From Aestuariibacter salexigens DSM 15300 (GTDB lineage Bacteria; Pseudomonadota; Gammaproteobacteria; Enterobacterales; Alteromonadaceae), in assembly GCF_000429145.1 (NCBI RefSeq), contig NZ_KE386852.1, positions 110,408 to 174,407 of the forward strand: 64,000 nt of DNA. The letters run 5' to 3'. A program made the translations under genes and the position numbers. Below are positions 35,894 to 45,317 of this stretch, one piece after another. The notes beneath the pieces were generated by a model. It made no database searches and was not told the DNA's origin. It saw only the letters and a list, made by a program, of their open reading frames with translations. Positions within the stretch are counted from its first letter, which is position 1, and every line of letters begins with the position of its first letter.

Positions 35894-37297
35894 ATGGCAA
35901 CGGTAAAATTTTTCGGCGCAGTTCAGGAGGTCACCGGCTCCTGCCACATGCTGCAAAGCTCCGCGTTTGGTTGTGTATTACTGGATTGCGGATTACATCA
36001 GGGTGGTGACAGAGACAAAGACGAAATGGCGTCACGGTTTCCATTTTCTCCACATCAGGTTGATGCTGTCATTTTATCCCACGCCCACCTTGATCACTCT
36101 GGACGCTTACCCAAACTGGTTCATGAAGGGTTTGACGGGCCGATATTCTGCACGCCAGCTACTGCTGACCTATTGCCTGTTATGTTGCTTGATGCTCTGG
36201 GATTATATGAACGTGATATAGAATGGGAAAACCGACGTCGCTTGCGCCGCGGAGATCAGCCTGTCTCTCCCAGTTATACCCGCGCTGACGTTGAAGCAGC
36301 CCTTAAACTATGTCATCCAATCGACTATGACAGCCCATTTGACTTCAATGATGGGCTGCAGATCACCCTTTTCGATGCTGGGCATATCCTTGGCTCCGCC
36401 ATCGTATCAGTACAATTTAATGAAAAGGGTAAGACGAAAAAGCTAGTGTTCTCTGGCGATTTAGGTAAATCAGATACCGTATTGATGCGCGATCCCACTG
36501 TGGTTAAAGAAGCTAATGTGGTTTTGATGGAAGGCACTTACGGCGATCGCGACCACCGTAGTCTGGATGATTCATTTGAACAGTTGGAACACATTCTTCA
36601 TGAGGCCTGGCAGCGTGGCGGCAACGTGCTGATACCGGCTTTTGCGGTTGGGCGATCGCAGGAATTGCTGCATTATCTGGCGCGTCTTGAAACCCAGGGC
36701 AAGCTGGATAACTGGCATATCTTCCTTGATAGCCCGATGGCCATTGAAGTGACCAAAGTATTCAACAAGTGGTTATCACTGCTTGAGCCTGAAGATCTCG
36801 ACGCCTCCGCAAACGATGGCCACGAAATTGGCTCCGCCATCAGGCATAAGCTTAAATTTACCGTTACGCCTGAAGAATCTATGGCAATAAATACCATACG
36901 TAAAGGCGCTATCATCATTGCCGGCAGCGGAATGTGTACTGGTGGAAGAATTCAGCATCACTTTAAACAGCGTATCTGGGATAACCGCAATACTGTGCTG
37001 TTTGTTGGTTTTCAGGCCAAAGGCACATTGGGCAGGGCGATTGTCGACGGTGCCACGCACATACGTTTGTTCAAAGAGCAATTCATTGTCAAAGCCCAGA
37101 TAGAAACTGTTGGCGGTTTTTCTGCCCATGCTGGTCAAAGTGAACTGATTGACTGGGCGGGTAATTTCACCTCACATCCACAAATGATACTGGTACATGG
37201 TGAGGCTGACGCGCTGGATACGTTGAGCGAGCAACTTTGGGACAAACATCAGATAGATGCAGAGATCCCTTTTCGAGGTCAGACGTTAACATTCTAG
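35894..37297 (+). CDS. MBL-fold / beta-CASP metallohydrolase (RNA-processing type)
   Basis: A 467-residue zinc hydrolase. The metallo-beta-lactamase motif HAHLDH is at residues 63-68, and further metal ligands lie in FDAGHILGSAIVSV and VFSGDLGKSD. A beta-CASP domain follows (LIPAFAVGRSQELLHYLARL, HIFLDSPMAIEVTKVF, IIIAGSGMCTGGRIQHHFKQ), and the C-terminal RMMBL motif is GGFSAHAGQSELIDWA. The family acts on RNA (CPSF73-like or archaeal and bacterial relatives); the substrate here is unknown. It stands alone behind a weak ribosome-binding site. Confidence 0.92.
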   Translation: MATVKFFGAVQEVTGSCHMLQSSAFGCVLLDCGLHQGGDRDKDEMASRFPFSPHQVDAVILSHAHLDHSGRLPKLVHEGFDGPIFCTPATADLLPVMLLDALGLYERDIEWENRRRLRRGDQPVSPSYTRADVEAALKLCHPIDYDSPFDFNDGLQITLFDAGHILGSAIVSVQFNEKGKTKKLVFSGDLGKSDTVLMRDPTVVKEANVVLMEGTYGDRDHRSLDDSFEQLEHILHEAWQRGGNVLIPAFAVGRSQELLHYLARLETQGKLDNWHIFLDSPMAIEVTKVFNKWLSLLEPEDLDASANDGHEIGSAIRHKLKFTVTPEESMAINTIRKGAIIIAGSGMCTGGRIQHHFKQRIWDNRNTVLFVGFQAKGTLGRAIVDGATHIRLFKEQFIVKAQIETVGGFSAHAGQSELIDWAGNFTSHPQMILVHGEADALDTLSEQLWDKHQIDAEIPFRGQTLTF

Positions 37298-37313
37298 CGG
37301 GACACGTCCCGCT
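37296..37313. terminator. Hairpin overlapping the stop of the MBL gene
   Basis: AGCGGGA (37296-37302), loop CACG, TCCCGCT (37307-37313) is a perfect 7-bp GC-rich stem between two convergent genes. No T-tract follows, so intrinsic termination is uncertain. Confidence 0.5.
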
Positions 37314-37336
37314 AACGCTGTTGCCACTCCTTTAAT

Positions 37337-38113
37337 TTAGTTCTGTTCCTCGCGCAGAAAAACCAGTTCGTTTGCACTGCTTTGCGATTCATCGAATCGG
37401 TATCCGCCCATATCAAACTGGTATAAGTCAGATACCTGCTGGCAACGGTTCTGGATAATGTAGCGTGCCATCATGCCGCGGGCTTTTTTGGCAAAAAAGC
37501 TGATGACCTTGTACTTACCATTTTTACAGTCCTTGAATACCGGCGTAATGACTGAGGCGTCGAGTTGTTTCGGTTTCACGGCCTTAAAATATTCGTTTGA
37601 GGCCAGATTGATCAGAACATTATCACCCTGGGCATTGAGCGCCTCATTAAGCTTGTCAGTGATTGCTGAGTCCCAGAATTCGTATAGATTCTTGCCTTTG
37701 TCAGTGGCCAGTTTGGTACCCATTTCAAGTCGATATGGCTGCATCAGATCCAGTGGTTTTAACAGACCATACAGACCTGACAGGATGCGCATATGCTGTT
37801 GCGCAAACGCGAAGTCATCTTCACTGAAACTGCTCGCTTCCAGTCCGGCATACACATCGCCATTAAATGCCAGCACCGCAGCACGTGCGTTGTCCGGCGT
37901 AAATGGTGTGCTAAAGCTGTTAAACCGCTCTGCATTGAGCGTTCCTAGTTTATCGCTGATGCTCATTAACGAACTTAACTGTGCTGGCGTCAGCGTTTTA
38001 CACACGTTTACCAGTTCCTGCGTGTGCTGCATCATTTCCGGTTGAGTGTAGGATTGGGTCGCCACAGCACTTTGATAATCGAGATTTTTCGCAGGAGAAA
38101 CAACAACAAGCAT
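37337..38113 (-). CDS. yaaA: Peroxide stress protein YaaA (UPF0246)
   Basis: A 258-residue cytoplasmic protein of the YaaA/UPF0246 family, which in E. coli limits free iron during hydrogen peroxide stress. Landmarks: [73 protein letters not shown] and [17 protein letters not shown]. Length equals the E. coli protein. AGGACC lies 6 nt before the ATG. It is transcribed alone, diverging from tal. Confidence 0.96.
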   Translation of the reverse strand: MLVVVSPAKNLDYQSAVATQSYTQPEMMQHTQELVNVCKTLTPAQLSSLMSISDKLGTLNAERFNSFSTPFTPDNARAAVLAFNGDVYAGLEASSFSEDDFAFAQQHMRILSGLYGLLKPLDLMQPYRLEMGTKLATDKGKNLYEFWDSAITDKLNEALNAQGDNVLINLASNEYFKAVKPKQLDASVITPVFKDCKNGKYKVISFFAKKARGMMARYIIQNRCQQVSDLYQFDMGGYRFDESQSSANELVFLREEQN

Positions 38114-38309
38114 AAGAGGTCCTGATTGGTAGTAAGTGGTTAATAAATCAAATCACGTCTAGTTATGGGGACTGCCCCTTAAAAGATCATCCCCTTATTA
38201 CTTAACAATGTGAATTGAGCGGTCTACAGACTGGTTTCAGAATGCGATTCCGTTTACCCTACACGCCAGTATTCGTAACCCTTTTTTGCGCTTAAACGAG
38301 GCTTTTCAC

Positions 38310-39263
38310 GTGAGTAACAAACTCGAATCTTTACGTAACGTCACTACCGTTGTCGCCGATACCGGTGATATAGAGGCCATCAAAATCTATCGTCCTGTTG
38401 ATGCCACAACCAATCCATCTTTATTACTCAAAGCCGCGCAGTTGCCTCAATATCAGTCTTTGCTCAGCGAAGCGGCAGATTGGGCAAAGCAGCAAAGCAA
38501 TGATACAGCGCAACAGGTAATAGATGCCGGCGACAAGCTGGCGGTAAGCATTGGCCGAGACATTTTATCTATCATCCCTGGGCGTATCTCTACAGAAGTG
38601 GATGCCAGATTATCGTTTGATACCAACGCCAGTATCGCTAAAGCAGAAAAGCTGGTACAGCTTTACGAACAGGCTGGCATTGGCAAAGAGCGTATCCTCA
38701 TCAAAGTCGCCTCTACCTGGGAGGGTATACGGGCCGCTGAGTATCTCGAAAAACAAGGGATCAACTGTAATCTTACGCTGTTATTCAGTTTTGCTCAGGC
38801 TCGGGCATGCGCAGAAGCAGGCGTATTTCTGATCTCACCTTTTGTAGGACGTATTCTGGACTGGTACAAAGCGAATAGCGAACAAAGCGACTTCGACGGG
38901 GCCAATGATCCCGGCGTACAGTCGGTCACACGCATCTACAATTATTACAAGCAACATGGATTTAAGACCGTTGTAATGGGTGCCAGCTTCCGTAATACCG
39001 GCGAGATTCTGGAACTAGCCGGTTGCGACCGTTTGACTATCAGCCCCCAACTTCTGGAAGCGCTATCTGAAATGCCCGGAGATGTTGAAGTCAAACTGAA
39101 CGATAGCGGCGCTACATCCAGCCCCGGTGAAGTCATGGATGAAGCGCAATTCCGCTGGGAAATGAATGAAGATGCAATGGCGACGGAAAAACTCGCTGAA
39201 GGCATTCGTAATTTCGCTGCGGACCAGCTAAAACTTGAAGCCTTATTGAAAACGCATCTATAA
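38310..39263 (+). CDS. tal: Transaldolase
   Basis: A 317-residue transaldolase of the TalB type. It exchanges dihydroxyacetone units between sedoheptulose-7-phosphate and glyceraldehyde-3-phosphate in the pentose phosphate pathway. [19 protein letters not shown] is near the N-terminus and the Schiff-base lysine is in [20 protein letters not shown]. Start: a GTG (giving [19 protein letters not shown]) with GAGG 8 nt upstream yields exactly the E. coli length; a TTG at 38286 is in frame but unlikely. pgi follows 23 bp downstream. Confidence 0.97.
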   Translation: MSNKLESLRNVTTVVADTGDIEAIKIYRPVDATTNPSLLLKAAQLPQYQSLLSEAADWAKQQSNDTAQQVIDAGDKLAVSIGRDILSIIPGRISTEVDARLSFDTNASIAKAEKLVQLYEQAGIGKERILIKVASTWEGIRAAEYLEKQGINCNLTLLFSFAQARACAEAGVFLISPFVGRILDWYKANSEQSDFDGANDPGVQSVTRIYNYYKQHGFKTVVMGASFRNTGEILELAGCDRLTISPQLLEALSEMPGDVEVKLNDSGATSSPGEVMDEAQFRWEMNEDAMATEKLAEGIRNFAADQLKLEALLKTHL

Positions 39264-39286
39264 CCAATCAAATCTAAGGAGAGAAT

Positions 39287-40936
39287 ATGTCCGGCAAACT
39301 GACGACATCTGCGCCATGGCAGAATCTGACGACACTGGCTGAAAGCATTTCGACCCAGCACATGCGCGATTGGTTTGCCGCGCAGCCGGACAGAGCGTCA
39401 CGTTATACCATGAGTGCATGTGGGATAACGCTCGATTATTCAAAAAACTGGATTGAGCCAGATGTTATGCAGGCGCTAACAGAGCTTGCAGAGTACTGCG
39501 ACGTTCCGAAAAAGCGTGATGGAATGTTTGCCGGGGACATTATCAACAATACCGAACACCGTGCCGTTCTGCATACCGCGTTGCGCAACTTTTCAGGTAA
39601 CCCTGTGTATGTCGACGGACAGGACGTCATGCCGGAAGTGATGGCAACACTGGATAAAATCAAACAGTTTGTCATCGAAGTACACAGTGGCACGCGCACA
39701 GGGATGCGCGGTGACGCGTTTACCGACATAGTCAGCATTGGTATTGGCGGTTCGTTTCTTGGCCCCAAAATTATGACGGAGGCGCTCAAGCCTTACCAAC
39801 ATGATGGTCTCAACGTACATTTTGTTGCCAACGTCGATGGCTGTCATATTCAGGATGTGCTGGCCGGTTTAGATCCCGCCACTACGTTAATAGTGATGTC
39901 GTCCAAGTCATTTACCACTCAGGAAACGCTGCAAAACACCCTAACCGCTAAACAGTGGTTCTTATCATCTGGCGGCAGTCAGGCTGACATCGCTAAACAC
40001 TTTGTTGCCGTGTCCTCAAATGTCCAGGCAGCGGTAGAATTCGGCATGGCTGAAGAAAATATTTTCCCAATGTGGGATTGGGTTGGCGGCCGCTATTCAT
40101 TATGGTCCGCGATAGGCTTACCTATCGCTCTGTCCCTGGGTTATGAGCATTTTGAGGCGTTGCTTCGAGGTGCACACGAGATGGACAACCATTTTCGGTC
40201 CGCGCCTTTGCAGCAAAACATGCCGGTCATTTTGGCTTTGTTAGGCGTTTGGTATCGCAATTTTTTTGCCGCTCAAAGTCATGTTCTTTTACCGTACTAT
40301 CATTACTTGCGAGGTTTCCCGGCCTATGTGCAGCAGCTTGATATGGAGAGTAACGGAAAGTCGACAACGTCCTCCGGCAATGCTGTTGATTATGCAACAG
40401 GTCCTATCATCTGGGGCAGTGAAGGTACCAATGGCCAGCACTCTTTCCACCAGCTTATTCACCAAAGCGGTACCCTGATCCCGGCTGACTTTATGCTGCC
40501 GCTGAGCGTACCAAACCAACATCATGAGCATCACGCCATGCTGGCTTCGAATTGTTTCGGCCAGACTCAGGCCCTTATGCAGGGGAAAACCTTCGAGCAA
40601 TGCTATGAGGATCTGGCCAACAAAGGTCTGCCTGAAGACGAACGAAAAAAGTTGGCTGCCCACAAGACAATGCCCGGCAACAAACCCAGCAATACGCTGG
40701 TATTTGAACAGCTTGATCCTAAAACACTGGGTGCGCTGGTCGCACTGTATGAACATAAAGTGTTTGTGCAGGGCATCATTTGGGATCTTAATTCGTTCGA
40801 CCAATGGGGTGTGGAGCTCGGTAAAGTGCTCGGTAATCAGGTTCTGGGTGCCATTCAGGACGGCGCAGGCAGCGAGCAATTCGATTCATCAACAGCTGCG
40901 TTAATTGCACGCTTTCGTCAGCAGCAGTCTGACTGA
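39287..40936 (+). CDS. pgi: Glucose-6-phosphate isomerase
   Basis: A 549-residue phosphoglucose isomerase interconverting glucose-6-phosphate and fructose-6-phosphate. The sugar-phosphate binding stretch is [20 protein letters not shown] near residue 150; the PGI signatures [13 protein letters not shown] and [16 protein letters not shown] are present, with [18 protein letters not shown] and the C-terminal [13 protein letters not shown]. It lies 23 bp after tal, and AAGGAGAG precedes the ATG, so tal and pgi form a unit feeding the tkt reactions at the left end of the window. Confidence 0.98.
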   Translation: MSGKLTTSAPWQNLTTLAESISTQHMRDWFAAQPDRASRYTMSACGITLDYSKNWIEPDVMQALTELAEYCDVPKKRDGMFAGDIINNTEHRAVLHTALRNFSGNPVYVDGQDVMPEVMATLDKIKQFVIEVHSGTRTGMRGDAFTDIVSIGIGGSFLGPKIMTEALKPYQHDGLNVHFVANVDGCHIQDVLAGLDPATTLIVMSSKSFTTQETLQNTLTAKQWFLSSGGSQADIAKHFVAVSSNVQAAVEFGMAEENIFPMWDWVGGRYSLWSAIGLPIALSLGYEHFEALLRGAHEMDNHFRSAPLQQNMPVILALLGVWYRNFFAAQSHVLLPYYHYLRGFPAYVQQLDMESNGKSTTSSGNAVDYATGPIIWGSEGTNGQHSFHQLIHQSGTLIPADFMLPLSVPNQHHEHHAMLASNCFGQTQALMQGKTFEQCYEDLANKGLPEDERKKLAAHKTMPGNKPSNTLVFEQLDPKTLGALVALYEHKVFVQGIIWDLNSFDQWGVELGKVLGNQVLGAIQDGAGSEQFDSSTAALIARFRQQQSD

Positions 40937-40947
40937 GCACAATAACG

Positions 40948-41577
40948 TTGGTTTCCCAGACTGAATGGATAGTGCCTAAACGACCGTTTAGAAAGCGCAA
41001 TGGCTGGCTTATCCTGCTGTTTACCCTACTCAGTCTGGGACTTTACGCCCTGTATTGGTTATTCCGACTACATGAAGAACTGCCCCGTCGCCGCGGTATC
41101 GATCATACCGGCATAATGTGGATAACCCTGTTTGCGTTCTTGACGTTTTGCATGCTTGGATTGATGATAGCCAGTGGGATCCGCGGCGAGTGGCAGCTAT
41201 GGCATGACGCCAGTACAGCTCAACAATTGCTATTTAGCAGTGGATTAACTGCCGGTGTGGCGCTTAACGTTTTGTTTGGCAGAGTGTCTGAGCGCCTCAC
41301 CGACAGGGTCCAGCAGTTATTAAGTCCCACACCACCACCCATGCTGGGCACTACCAAAAAGGCGCTGCTGATCTTCGGGGTATGTTGCCAAATGCTGGCA
41401 ATGCTATTGCCATTAGCACTGGAAGTCGCGCTCATTAGCCTGCCACAATCCATTGCTGCTAGCGTAGACATCATTGCCCGACTAGGTGGAGGCAGCCTGC
41501 TAGGCTGGTGCATCGTACTGCATCAGGATATACGAAAACTGGCGGAAAACGGGATTATAGATTTACCCAACAGCTGA
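40948..41577 (+). CDS. DUF4234-type membrane protein, unknown
   Basis: A roughly 209-residue membrane protein with four or five helices. The N-terminal GWLILLFTLLSLGLYALYWL resembles the DUF4234 first helix. The start is unclear: the open frame begins at a TTG at 40948, a GTG at 40972 is also possible, and neither has a good ribosome-binding site, so it may depend on read-through from pgi (11 bp upstream). It overlaps the convergent PilZ gene by 15 bp. Function unknown. Confidence 0.65.
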   Translation: MVSQTEWIVPKRPFRKRNGWLILLFTLLSLGLYALYWLFRLHEELPRRRGIDHTGIMWITLFAFLTFCMLGLMIASGIRGEWQLWHDASTAQQLLFSSGLTAGVALNVLFGRVSERLTDRVQQLLSPTPPPMLGTTKKALLIFGVCCQMLAMLLPLALEVALISLPQSIAASVDIIARLGGGSLLGWCIVLHQDIRKLAENGIIDLPNS

Positions 41578-41928
41578 ATGGTCTTCGACGTGTTTCACGC
41601 ACTCAAAAATAAACGCATCCATTTCAGATTCACAATGAAAAGGGGCATAACCTACCCCCATCTCTGTCGTGCTATTAATATGTTTAATATCCCCTTTTAT
41701 CACACACTGCATTTTACTCATGGGTAACGTGAGGGTGATATGCACGTGTCCATCTCTCAATGAGTTAGGCAAGGCGTCGAGCAACTTGATACGTATCCCT
41801 GAATAACTCATATCCAGCATATATCCTTCAAGATAAATATGCTCGGATTGCTGGGGATGACTAAAATCGATAAGCGCGTGGACGCCTTTGGGAGAAAAAC
41901 GATGGTGGTTTCGCTGTTCAGTATTCAT
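41563..41928 (-). CDS. PilZ-domain protein (putative c-di-GMP receptor)
   Basis: A 121-residue stand-alone PilZ domain. The c-di-GMP binding motifs are present: RxxxR as Arg6-Arg10 (RNHHR) and D/NxSxxG as DMSYSGIRIK near residue 38. The rest is the PilZ barrel (HVHITLTLPMSKMQCVIKGD). It probably senses cyclic di-GMP; a MASE1-GGDEF cyclase lies at 57-58 kb. The effector target is unknown. Confidence 0.88.
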   Translation of the reverse strand: MNTEQRNHHRFSPKGVHALIDFSHPQQSEHIYLEGYMLDMSYSGIRIKLLDALPNSLRDGHVHITLTLPMSKMQCVIKGDIKHINSTTEMGVGYAPFHCESEMDAFIFECVKHVEDHSAVG

Positions 41929-42126
41929 TGGCTACTCAATGTAGTCACCGACACCTAAAGCGTAGTTATCGATTGTAATTTCATCAAATTGCAACGTTTT
42001 GTTAATACTAGGTTAATTTTGTTGTTTTAATTTTTCGAATCGTATGGTACATATCCAACTGAACTGACATTAAAGGGTTATAAAGTCAGTCATCCAGCGG
42101 TAAGCAGTAACTAAAAGGAGAGTTCC

Positions 42127-42303
42127 GTGGATAATTCAGATCTACTGTCTTTACTCGATGTGGAATCACGTCCCGCAAAAACAAAAAGCAAAAAGCGTAA
42201 GTGGAGAGAAATCGAAGCGATTCAAGACCGCTACAAATTGCGTAAAGAGCTGACCGACATGGACCTGTGTCTGGAAAGCGAACTAGACAAACTGGAGATG
42301 TAA
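42127..42303 (+). CDS. DUF3545 family small protein
   Basis: A 58-residue, highly charged protein starting at a GTG with AAGGAGAG 6 nt upstream. It reads MDNSDLLSLLDVE, then a Lys-rich stretch (KTKSKKRKWREIEAIQDR) and an acidic helical tail ending LESELDKLEM. The KRKWREIEAIQDRYKLRKEL core is characteristic of DUF3545, found in vibrios and Alteromonadales; function not known. A strong terminator follows directly. Confidence 0.85.
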   Translation: MDNSDLLSLLDVESRPAKTKSKKRKWREIEAIQDRYKLRKELTDMDLCLESELDKLEM

Positions 42304-42309
42304 CCGCTG

Positions 42310-42340
42310 GAAAAGGCTTTGCTCACGCAAAGCCTTTTTT
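42310..42340 (+). terminator. Intrinsic terminator after the DUF3545 gene
   Basis: AAAGGCTTTGC (42312-42322), loop TCAC, GCAAAGCCTTT (42327-42337) is a perfect 11-bp stem running into a T-tract. The A-rich left arm may also serve the convergent ung transcript. Confidence 0.93.
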
Positions 42341-42354
42341 GGTTTTACAGCCAG

Positions 42355-43023
42355 TTATACCTGCCAGTTTATTGGAGTACTGTTATGTTGCTCCAGGTAA
42401 TGGTTTGTCGCTGAAAAATGGCGGCAGCCGAAAAACCCTCTGTGCGCTGACAACGGTGACGGGTGAGGCGCTTTAAGCACGTGATGTCGTGAGGTATCAA
42501 TCATTGCGCCTTTGCGCTGTGCATGGCTGCCCCAAAGCAGAAACACAATGCCACTGCGGTATTCATTTAACTGCGCGATTATCTTATCAGTAAAGGTCTC
42601 CCAGCCTATTTTCGCATGAGAATGGGCCTGACCATGTTCGACGGTCAGCACCGTATTCAGCAGCAGCACACCTTGCTCAGCCCATCCTTCCAGATTACCG
42701 TGGGATGGTATTGAAAAACCGTCAATATCGTTCGCCAGTTCTTTGTATATGTTGACCAGTGAAGGGGGGACCGCAATACCATGGGGTACCGAGAAGCATA
42801 AACCATGTGCCTGACCAGGCCCGTGATAAGGGTCCTGCCCGATAATCACCACCTTTACTTCATCAAACGGTGTTTTTTTCAGTGCATTAAACACCAACGG
42901 CGCAGGCGGATAAACCTCGATGCCCTCAGCACGGCGCTGCTGAACATACTCCATGGTTTTGATGAAGTATGCCTGCTGTTTTTCTGCGCCAAGCGCCTGT
43001 TGCCAGTCGCTGACATCACTCAT
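42355..43023 (-). CDS. ung: Uracil-DNA glycosylase, family 1
   Basis: A 222-residue DNA repair enzyme that excises uracil. The water-activating motif is [20 protein letters not shown], the stacking/contact motif is [13 protein letters not shown], and the catalytic-loop histidine is in [19 protein letters not shown]. Unusually, its ATG overlaps the thrC stop by ATGA, making it the last gene of the thrABC operon and probably translationally coupled to it. Confidence 0.97.
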   Translation of the reverse strand: MSDVSDWQQALGAEKQQAYFIKTMEYVQQRRAEGIEVYPPAPLVFNALKKTPFDEVKVVIIGQDPYHGPGQAHGLCFSVPHGIAVPPSLVNIYKELANDIDGFSIPSHGNLEGWAEQGVLLLNTVLTVEHGQAHSHAKIGWETFTDKIIAQLNEYRSGIVFLLWGSHAQRKGAMIDTSRHHVLKAPHPSPLSAHRGFFGCRHFSATNHYLEQHNSTPINWQV

Positions 43024-44303
43024 CGCAAGATGCTGAACATGTGTTGTTTAAGCGCTTCATAGTCATTCGGCAAGGCAGCTGAAAGCACTTCCTTACCCGA
43101 GCAGTCAGCCAAAGGCTTTGGCAGGCTGATAGGCTGACCTAGCACATTCTCGACCGTCTCTCGAAACTTGGCAGGATGAGCAGTGCCGAGGAACACTCCC
43201 ACTTCATCATCCTGCAGCGAACGCGCCAGAGCCTTGTAGGCGACAGCAGCATGCGGCTCACTGACGTAGCCTAGCTGCGCCAGCTGCTTCATGGCGACTT
43301 GCGTATATTCTTCATCCACTGTTGCGCCACTTAGCCACTCTGGCAGCACCTCGCCACGCTGTAACATTGCCTCGATACGCGGCCAGTTATTGGGTTGACT
43401 GACATCCATGGCGTTGGACAGCGTAGCAACGGTTGCTTTCGGATCCCATTTACCGGTCGCCAGATAACGGGGCACGGTATCATTCATATTGGTTGCGGCA
43501 ATAAAACGTTTGATAGGCAAGCCCATGACTTTGCCAATCAGCCCCGCGGTGAGGTTGCCAAAATTGCCGCTGGGGACCGCGAATACCAGTTTATCGCGTA
43601 TTTCTACCGGCGCTTGTGCGACAGCTTCAAAGTAGTAGCACACCTGCGCCAGCAAGCGAGAAATATTGATTGAGTTGGCTGAATTTAAGTGCAGACCATC
43701 GCGCACTTCAGGATCATCGAAAGCCGTTTTCACCAGCTGCTGGCAGGCGTCAAAATCACTTTCAACCGATACGGTATGGATATTCCCGCCCAGCGTGGTA
43801 AAAAGCTTTTCCTGCAACGGGCTGATTTTTCCCTTGGGATACAAAATCACCACATTGATATTATCAATACCATGGAAGGCGTGCGCTACCGCGGCCCCCG
43901 TATCGCCAGACGTGGCCGTCAGAATGGTGATAGGCTTTCCTTCAGAGATGCGCGATAACGTTTGCGCCATAAAGCGCCCGCCAAAATCTTTGAACGCCAG
44001 CGTAGGGCCGTGAAAAAGCTCCAGGCAATAAAGTGACTCCGTAACCTCGGCAAGTGGCGCAGGAAACGTGAAGGCCGTTTCAATAATCTCATCTAACTGC
44101 TCAGCCACATCTTCGTCACCAATCAGGGTGCGTAAAACAAATTGGCTACGTGCCACAAACGGCATTGCCAGTAAGTCATCAATATTGTCCAGCACTGGCA
44201 GCTTTTCAGGAAAATATAAGCCCTGATTGATGCCCAGGCCTTTTTTCACCGCATCGGCAAAATTCACTTTATCCGATGCTACTTTCAGATTTACCAATTC
44301 CAC
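43020..44303 (-). CDS. thrC: Threonine synthase
   Basis: A 427-residue PLP enzyme converting O-phosphohomoserine to threonine. N-terminus [19 protein letters not shown]; the PLP lysine is in [20 protein letters not shown]; the phosphate-binding loop is seen in [17 protein letters not shown]. It starts at a GTG and lies 15 bp after thrB. C-terminal residues overlap the ung start. Confidence 0.97.
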   Translation of the reverse strand: MELVNLKVASDKVNFADAVKKGLGINQGLYFPEKLPVLDNIDDLLAMPFVARSQFVLRTLIGDEDVAEQLDEIIETAFTFPAPLAEVTESLYCLELFHGPTLAFKDFGGRFMAQTLSRISEGKPITILTATSGDTGAAVAHAFHGIDNINVVILYPKGKISPLQEKLFTTLGGNIHTVSVESDFDACQQLVKTAFDDPEVRDGLHLNSANSINISRLLAQVCYYFEAVAQAPVEIRDKLVFAVPSGNFGNLTAGLIGKVMGLPIKRFIAATNMNDTVPRYLATGKWDPKATVATLSNAMDVSQPNNWPRIEAMLQRGEVLPEWLSGATVDEEYTQVAMKQLAQLGYVSEPHAAVAYKALARSLQDDEVGVFLGTAHPAKFRETVENVLGQPISLPKPLADCSGKEVLSAALPNDYEALKQHMFSILR

Positions 44304-44318
44304 TGTATGTCCATCCGT

Positions 44319-45269
44319 TTATTCATTGTTCTGCACGCTTGCGCCCTGTTCTCGCAGGCGGCACACATGGCCAAAGCCATGATCATTCTGTATGTAGTGT
44401 TGCTTCAGCCAGGTCAGCATGGTCTCGGCACTGTGCTGGTTATCGGTGACGGCAAACACGGTCGGCCCCGAGCCTGAGATGCCAAAACTTAACGCTCCCT
44501 GCTGCATACAATAAACCCGTGATTCATCGAAATACGGTAGTAATGCCTTTCGGTGTGGTTCAGCAATCACATCGTTCATCATTGCCGCTGCCTGACTCGC
44601 ATCGCCACGATGTAACGCATCAACAAACACGGCCAACTGCCGTCCAAAGGCCAGCGTGTCCTGAATATTATACTGTGTTGGCAGGATTTCCCGGGCCGCT
44701 GACGTTGACACACTGATGCCCGAATAGCACACCACCCAGTACCACTGTTTTATAACCGGCAGAGAAACCGCGACCGGTGATGACTGGCCGGTCATCAATG
44801 ACAGACCACCCAAAAAGCAAGGTGCAACATTGTCGTAATGCACACTGCCACTGATCTGCCCCTCAAGAGCGCCCATCATGGTCAGCAAGGTATTGTCATC
44901 AAAAGGAGTGGCGTAAAAGTGATTAAGGGCCACGAACGCTGCCACAATAGAGCTGGCACTGCTACCCAGTCCGCTGCCTATTGGCAGGTTCTTGCTTAGA
45001 TGCAACGCGCAAGGACGCGCTGACACACCTTTATCACGCAGGGCATTGATAAAATAATCATAACAATGTCTGACGATATTGTCGTCAACATTACCCGGTA
45101 GTTTGCTCGCAAAGGGGCCTGACACGGTCAGCGAAAAGCACTCTGCCTCTCTGGCACTCACTGTATCTCCGAGCGCATCGCCCGATACGGGTTCAAGCGC
45201 CGCACCCAGAATATCGAAGCCTAAACTGACATTACCAATTGAGGCTGGCGCGTACGCGGTCACATTCAT
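44319..45269 (-). CDS. thrB: Homoserine kinase
   Basis: A 316-residue GHMP kinase phosphorylating homoserine. N-terminus NVTAYAPASIGNVSLGFDIL; the ATP loop LPIGSGLGSSASSIVAAFVA near residue 92; the C-terminal GHMP motif SFGISGSGPTVFAV. It lies 48 bp after thrA and 15 bp before thrC. The ribosome-binding site is weak (GAGAATAAAACAAT). Confidence 0.97.
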   Translation of the reverse strand: MNVTAYAPASIGNVSLGFDILGAALEPVSGDALGDTVSAREAECFSLTVSGPFASKLPGNVDDNIVRHCYDYFINALRDKGVSARPCALHLSKNLPIGSGLGSSASSIVAAFVALNHFYATPFDDNTLLTMMGALEGQISGSVHYDNVAPCFLGGLSLMTGQSSPVAVSLPVIKQWYWVVCYSGISVSTSAAREILPTQYNIQDTLAFGRQLAVFVDALHRGDASQAAAMMNDVIAEPHRKALLPYFDESRVYCMQQGALSFGISGSGPTVFAVTDNQHSAETMLTWLKQHYIQNDHGFGHVCRLREQGASVQNNE

Positions 45270-45317
45270 ATTGTTTTATTCTCATTATTTATATTTTTCG
45301 TGCTAAACCACACTGTT

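Noticed and set aside
40289..40879. A 196-codon open frame antisense to pgi
   Set aside because: It is opposite the conserved C-terminal part of pgi; no domain recognised.
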